Assembly (NCBI GenBank): GCA_950295325.1
Contig: OX485803.1
Coordinates: 21,886,001 to 21,950,000, forward strand
Length of the DNA stretch: 64,000 bases
Origin: Polytrichum commune
Taxonomy: Eukaryota > Streptophyta > Polytrichopsida > Polytrichales > Polytrichaceae
Direction: 5' to 3'
The notes under the pieces were generated by a model. That model did not search any database, was not told the DNA's origin, and was given only the letters and a program-made list of their open reading frames with translations. A program made the translations under genes and the position numbers. Shown piece by piece: positions 58,015-64,000 of the stretch (position 1 is the first letter of the stretch; every line of letters begins with the position of its first letter).

Positions 58015-58978
58015 GTGGTAGCCAGCTAGATAACTCGCTCTAAATTGCTACGACCCTGCAATGAAACTGTTCAGGAGGCTCTGATCCAGTGTTTGAGGAG
58101 TGGTGATCAAGTAGACTTAGAGAACCTGGGTCTGGTCATGCTTCTATATGTAGGTTTTCAGAAGAGCGGCCAGAACTCAGTGTGTGTGATCGCCCATTGA
58201 TTGCTACTGTCCCAGTGCTCCTGACTGATAGGTGCGCATCTAGTACCCTGGCACAGCTGCACGTCGACCCAATATTAGAATATTAGCTTCAACTATTCTG
58301 AATCTGTATAAGAAAGCCTGTCACTCAATTTGGTGCAAGGCTGCACCATCCTTCACAATCTCGTGGCTTTGTGCAGCAGGGGGGCACGTCAGCCGTGTGA
58401 ATCGCATTTGGCACACTTCTGGTGCGGCCTGTCGTGCCCGATCTGGAAGAGGATGTCGATGGAGGACTGCTTGAATGGTTAAGTAGTCTGCTTAAACAAT
58501 GTCAATGGCACGTTGTACACCAAACGCAGAAGGATCAGGGTTGCTCAATCGGGTAACGTTATTCTAGAGAGGAGTATTCAATCATTATATGTCCCACACA
58601 CGTTCTCTCTATGTCAGCTCCAGGAAATGAAATGAAATACAACTGATTCTAAAGTCCGGGAAGTCGAAAGGGCTCATGGGACTGAAAATTACAGAAGCAT
58701 ATGACAGGATGCTTTCAAACCAGCTAATCCTTGAGAGTGGCAGAGGGCTGTAGCCTCCGTGAGATAGAGGCTCCTGTCAACTTGATGGTCTAGTTGAATG
58801 AAAGACTAATTCAAAAAATGTGTGTCTCATGATCAAAACTAATATCTTGCAATACACAAGGCTTTACATAAAAATAGTTGAAGCTAAGATGTTATTGGTC
58901 AAAGATTATGAGGTACTACAGTTATTTGTGAAGTAAAAGGAGATAAAACCATGGGTTGAGTCCCAAACCTTGAGTTTA

Positions 58979-61900
58979 CGCTAGAAGAAGACCTGTCCAA
59001 ATCAACCTTGCTAGGGTTGCAGGAATCTCAGTGGAATCGGTCACCGGTATCCGGTGGTAGCAATCAGTTGGTGCAGTCTTGATGGCCTAGTCAAAAGCCA
59101 GTTGGTGTTCCCAATATCGTTGTTTCAGACCCAATGGGTATTATATGGGTTACAATCAAATTTGTTAGGGTGAGGCATACCCTTCGCCCATTTTACCAAG
59201 TGGGTGGCATGGGTTGGGTTGTTCGGTTGGTATGGAGTGCCCTCTGGTTTGTGTTGGGTACCCTTTGGTTTGCTCGGGTTGTAGTCGGTGCAACAACGGT
59301 TAGTATGGGGTGTCGTTGGGTTTGAATGGGTTGCCATTCTGGTTGTATGGGGTGTGCACTGGTTTGTGTTGGGTACCCTCCAGTTTGCTCGGGTTGTAGT
59401 CCGCTTTGCATGGGGTGCAACAACAGTTAGTATATATGGGGTGTCGTTGGGTTTTAATGGGTTGCCATTCTGGTTGTATTGGATGTCCTTTGATTTGTAT
59501 TGGATGCCTTGGGGTTGCTATTGGGTGACGTTCGCTTCATGTTTGGGTATGGGAATGATGCACTTTGCAGTGTATTGCCTATTGGGTGCATTTTGGTGTT
59601 TATTGGGTGAAGTTTTATGTGCCACAACTGGTCTTGACCAAATAACCGGAATAACCTAGGGAGGATAATATTAATGGGGCAGTCATGAACTCCTGGGATA
59701 TTTGAGTCCAACATTTCAGGTATTTCCTCATATACCTGCAATTCAAAACCTCAAATATCAACAACATTGAGCTCTCAAAACTCCCAATTCACATGAACAA
59801 CCACAGCTCATATGTGAGGTACAAAAAAAATACTTCTCTGCGCTCTTACCTTCTCTGAATAAATTGTCAAATCAAAGACTTTAATCTTCTATCACAGACA
59901 AAGTTAGATTTGTAGTAGAGCAATAAGACACTAAACTACGTTCACAATGATTGAAGGGTTGAAAATCACTATCATACATGCCTCATCAGTTCAATTTTGG
60001 ATAGCAGCACCACTAAAACTATGCTAAGTACTATTTTTTAGCAGAAACTTGCTAGAAACGAGAAAGACCTGTTTCAAAGAAAAGTAATTGAAATACAGTT
60101 GACAAGATATCAAAATCCATAAGTTTAATATTCCAAATCATGTATATGAATCAGTGAGGATTTGATAAGGATTACATGACCTATGGGGGAATATGAAAAG
60201 AAAAGAAAATTCCTAAACAGAACGATGACTAGATATGAATCAAATTTGATTTTGAGAGAATTATGAATGCACATGCCAGTATCAAACCTTGAAAAGAGCG
60301 CCGAGGACACCCTCCATATGGTTGTATTCATTGCTATCTAGGCACTGGACTAGTGCATGGAGGATTCCTGACCAAGCCTGAAAACCACCTTGTTGCACCA
60401 CCACACTCACTATTGTACCAACAGTTGTTCGCATGCCATGATTTGAGGCCCCAAGACATGGCAAGACTTATGCCTCAATGTACTGTAGATGAGAAGGTTG
60501 AATTAAGTGATAATTGCTCTTCACATTATTCTTTAACAACAATCATGTTGCTTGTTGAATGTTAACAACATCACCATGTAATGGACAAGACAATGCCAGA
60601 CTCTCTTGCACGAACCTGTAATGACTCTGTAAGCTAAACAACTTGTTAAACACACTCCTCAAAATCTCACCTTTGTGGTGGAGAAAGATTCAAAATTTTA
60701 GAATATGAAAACCTTACGATGTCCAATGGCCAAGATTCCCCAAAATGAAAATTCCTTAAGTCAGCACCATCGACATGCATAGGAAGGTCCTGGAGATTCT
60801 AACTGACTCTCACCATGATTCCTAAATCTGAGCATCTAGAATGATTTCTCACTGATAATCATCAACAGTCAAATACATCAAGCATGTCAGTCCAGCTATG
60901 AAGTCAACCTATACAATAGATTTCGACCTGAGGGTTTATGAGCAGCACATGACAATTCAAAATCACAATAAAGCCCTCACTGCAAACAAGTCCTGGGCCA
61001 CTGGACATCATAAGGTTTTCATATTCTAAAATTTTGATTCTTTCTCCACCACAAAGGTGAGATTTTGAGGAGTAGATTTAACAAGTTGTTTAGCTTACAG
61101 AGTCATTACAGGTGGAATAGAAGTGGAATGTGTTCACACGATGTCATATGAGCTCCACAAACACTAGCATGCTCTTGGCAAGAAATTAGGGTTTCAACCA
61201 TGCCAACATGTATCCAATAGATTATTCAAGCAGTGCATTGCTTTCAGATTGATGACAAAGAGTTGTGAACACAGTTGAACACTGGGTAGATGCAATTGAG
61301 GACCTGTCAAAACTCCACATAAACATGATGGAAACTTGGCTGAAATCATCATGTATGTTGCACTGTTTTCAACTAACCCAAACCTAAAGTGGCCATTGAT
61401 TTTTTTTGTTTTTTTTTTTGTTTTCCTATTGGCTTCAAGGGAAGATTTATGTGAGGTAAACGAGTAGAACCTCAGCGTGACACAAAATGAAGGCCATGTA
61501 ATTGTTGAAATCCGGCAGTTGGTTGTACCATTGGTGCTCTTGCTAGATGCGAGATTGATCCACAATAGGTAACCGATATTGCTCTAGCAAGTTGCAATTA
61601 TTCTTTCAACCCTTCTTGTTGCGGCTGCCACACGGCCGTCGCCATGCCACCGCCTCATAATCCACCTTTCGCAAAGAACAACAAACCCTAAAACACCATG
61701 TGACCACTATCATCAATATCAATACCCCAACCAGCCTCTAAAATCCTATCACCAACACCAACAACTTGAACTCTACAATCACCCTCAGCTATTACACCAA
61801 CCAAAAACTTTGATGATTCTCCAACCGTAGTGGCAGAACTCCAATGGCAAACTCCAATGGCCTCTGGATATTGGAATTGATCTCATTGATTACGTAACCT

Positions 61901-62522
61901 CGTGACCTCGTTCAAAATCTGCTCGGTTGGCCTCATCAAGGTCAAGCGACTTGTTGTTCGACCGGCGGACTAGTAATCCGTCGGCATTCACAAGAGTATG
62001 TTCTCAAAAGTTGGACCAGGGGAGGAGGATGCGATGGCGGTAGTAGCTAGGGCTTGGGAGATGACCACACAAGGAAGGGACACGTGTGCAGGTTCCTCTC
62101 TCCTTCCTCTTCCACCCTTTGCCACTTTGAGGAGAGATGACATCCACCGAAGGAAAGGTCAACATAATCCTGAATAACATACATGTTGAGGGTGACAACC
62201 ATATCTTCATACGGTGGACGTCAACCCACATAGGGAAACCACCAAGACCGGTACAACATGCAACCATGAAAATGCAACCAATAGGTCACCCTCCACCCAA
62301 TAAGTGCACCGAACAACCAAAACGGCAATCGAAGTGCAACTGAAATGGTGGTGTCTAGCCGGAACGGGTGACTTTGCAACCGAATCAACCAAAATCCAAG
62401 TCCCACCCGAAATAGGTTTCAATCACAATCATTCCAACATAAAAGGCAGTCAAAACGGCAGTGGACATGGCTACTACCAGCACCGTGGCACAAGGTTGAC
62501 ATGGACAAGTTTTCTTCTAGTG
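58979..62522. mobile_element. Non-autonomous CACTA element, block C copy
   Basis: Duplicate of 25150-28693 with the same tta target duplication. Internal structures are copied too: the tandem duplication at 59246-59479 and the inverted repeat at 60615-61112. I noticed one substitution (A in block B, G here, near 59289). It spread with the block and not by a separate transposition. Confidence 0.88.
60615..61112. repeat. Inverted repeat with ~118-bp arms, block C copy
   Basis: Arms 60615-60732 and 60995-61112, identical to those at 26786-27283. Confidence 0.8.
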
Positions 62523-63015
62523 TTAACTATGAGAATTAACACAAAGCCACCCAAGTTTTCTTAATGCTTAAGAAACCGTACTCAAAGAGTGGTGTTGGAC
62601 TATTGAAAACCAACCTTTTAGCTTGTCCTACTATGATGGGTGGGCCAATCTATCCTTGCATAGGTCAATTTGGGATTTAGGATGGGGGTCCCATGCGAAA
62701 ACCCTATTTAAGATCCTACAATTCTCTCAAAGTTTGAGAGGTGGGAAGAGGAGGTCCCAAAATTTTGCACCCAACTTTCAAAATAAGCTCCAATGTACGA
62801 TGAGCTAAGGAGCTCTTAATAGAAACTTTTCTCAAAGAAAGATCAAACCCACGGTTTGATCTCTCTTTGAGGAACTTTACATGTATGGGTCCATTCACGA
62901 TTGGGGTACCAAGAAGGAATCTCTAATGGATAAAGGTTTAAACAAATAACTTTACATAATTGGTGTGCTTAGATTTGTAGTGTGGAGCATATTTTGGATC
63001 ATACCTACATTTAAT

Positions 63016-63672
63016 CAGGGTTGTCTATTGTGTCGTGACGGAGGCTAATCTCGGCATAATGTCGTGCCGTCACAACACGTATCCGTCACGATATTATGCC
63101 AGATGCTGTCTTTATCTTGATGGACTTGAATTTTACCGAATTCTGTGTGTAATTACATTACCCCATTTCGGACACGTAGGATGTAAGATGTCCACGTGTG
63201 ATGACATGTCAGCAAAGTAGAGGTAAAGTGGGGAAAAAATTACTAGCCCCCGTCCGCCCCCCCCGTCCGCACCCCCCGTCCGCACCCCCTTCCTCCCCGT
63301 CCGCCTTTCTTCTTCTTTATTTTATTTATTTTATTTTTTTAACTTACTTACCCGCCGCCCCCCCCCCCCCCCCCCCCCCCCCGGTCCGCCCCCGCTCCCT
63401 CCCCGTCCGCCCCACACACTCCTTAGTCATATTTTACTACTTTGATTTTAACAGAATGATAATTGAATGGCAAAATGGTTTACCTGGCGCTAGGCATATC
63501 CACGTCCACGTCGGCCTTTTCTGCCACATAGGACGCCACCTTGGCAAGAAGGTAAGTATTTTACCCACCCTACTAGCTTCCCCCTAGGTTGACCCTACGT
63601 GGACCCTATTGTGTCGTGACGGAGGGGTCCGTCACGACACGACACGTCATGACGTCGGGATAGACAACCCTG
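63016..63672 (-). mobile_element. Non-autonomous hAT element, block C copy of 29187-29846
   Basis: Same catttaat target duplication and same ends. It is 3 bp shorter through C-run length differences. Confidence 0.95.
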
Positions 63673-64000
63673 CATTTAATATTCCATAATCATTAGAGGG
63701 ACAAAGTTAATTAACAAGGATTAGGGTTATTAAAGATATCATTTTAAATCTTGTAGTGTTATCTATGGTTGATGTCATAACTGTTGACATTAGAATTAAG
63801 GAATGAAAATGACAAAAAAAATAATTGAAATGATCCCAATTTTTTTCCTGACACTTAATATCATTTAATTGTGTATCAATTATATTATTATTCAATTGTA
63901 TAGCTTTACGTATGATACCAAACATAGTGCAACATTACACAATGACATGGCGCATAATTTGTAGATTATAAGATAGGTATAATGGAAACCAAAGTATGGA
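63673..64000. other. No recognisable gene at window end
   Basis: AT-rich, equivalent to 29847-30174. The duplication continues to the last base. Confidence 0.5.

Larger units (their letters stand above)
51626..64000. repeat. Block C: mosaic of A (left) and B (right)
   Basis: From 51626 to about 58151 it matches A, including every A-specific difference from B up to position 56746 (for example the absence of the 159-bp segment and the substitutions at 55956-56746). From 56747 it also matches B, and beyond 58151 it follows B and not A, including the CACTA and hAT elements. The switch point therefore lies within 56747-58151. It continues beyond the window. Confidence 0.93.

Overview
This window is nuclear DNA from a land plant. 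The evidence is an interstitial run of the plant-type telomere unit TTTAGGG, hAT, CACTA, PIF/Harbinger-like, Mutator-like and Ty1/copia remnants, and eukaryotic TATA boxes and splice signals. The DUF7869-like and DUF4218-like remnants and the large BED/DUF659 hAT transposase fit a seed-free plant (fern, moss or lycophyte), but the species cannot be fixed from sequence alone. Almost everything here is mobile or duplicated DNA. The only ordinary intact gene is a small secreted-protein gene present three times with identical protein (5912-6388, 23709-24185 and 57538-58014, all minus strand).

Layout. Block A (1-6526) holds a non-autonomous hAT element, a DUF7869-like pseudogene, a DUF4218 remnant and secreted-protein copy 1. 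From 6528 to about 19700 the DNA is older and decayed: a diverged paralogue of block-B sequence, a DUF4218 pseudogene split by a solo-LTR-like insert, a Mutator-like MITE, and a degenerate copia element with LTR-like flanks, one of which carries a 936-bp hAT MITE. Block B (about 19720-30174) has a related left half, secreted-protein copy 2, a 3.5-kb CACTA element and another hAT MITE. Block C (51626-64000, running out of the window) is a mosaic: its left half is nearly identical to A and its right half to B. The switch lies in a 1.4-kb tract, identical in all three, that contains the secreted-protein gene.

The centrepiece is at 33342-49158: a 15.8-kb hAT transposon with 13-bp terminal inverted repeats and a perfect 8-bp target duplication (ccaaaaag). 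It encodes a BED/DUF659/dimerisation-type hAT transposase with an unusually long acidic tail, and it also carries cargo: a protein-kinase-like gene, a coiled-coil plus RING/PHD-like zinc-finger gene, and a small unrecognised basic ORF. The transposase, kinase and zinc-finger genes each have a TATA box beside a G-rich minisatellite. The shorter hAT elements at 1-735, 20198-20974, 29187-29846, 51537-52361 and 63016-63672 have the same two ends and look like deletion derivatives.

All four genes in the giant element are open in one frame from end to end except for eight premature stops. Six are TGA and two TAG, so each is one C-to-T step from CGA or CAG, and there is no TAA and no frameshift. This is what decay by deamination of methylated cytosine would give. 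The giant element sits inside a Harbinger-like element (TAA duplication), which sits in one arm of a foldback structure that also took a 410-bp hAT MITE. The other arm preserves both empty sites, so the order of insertion can be read directly.
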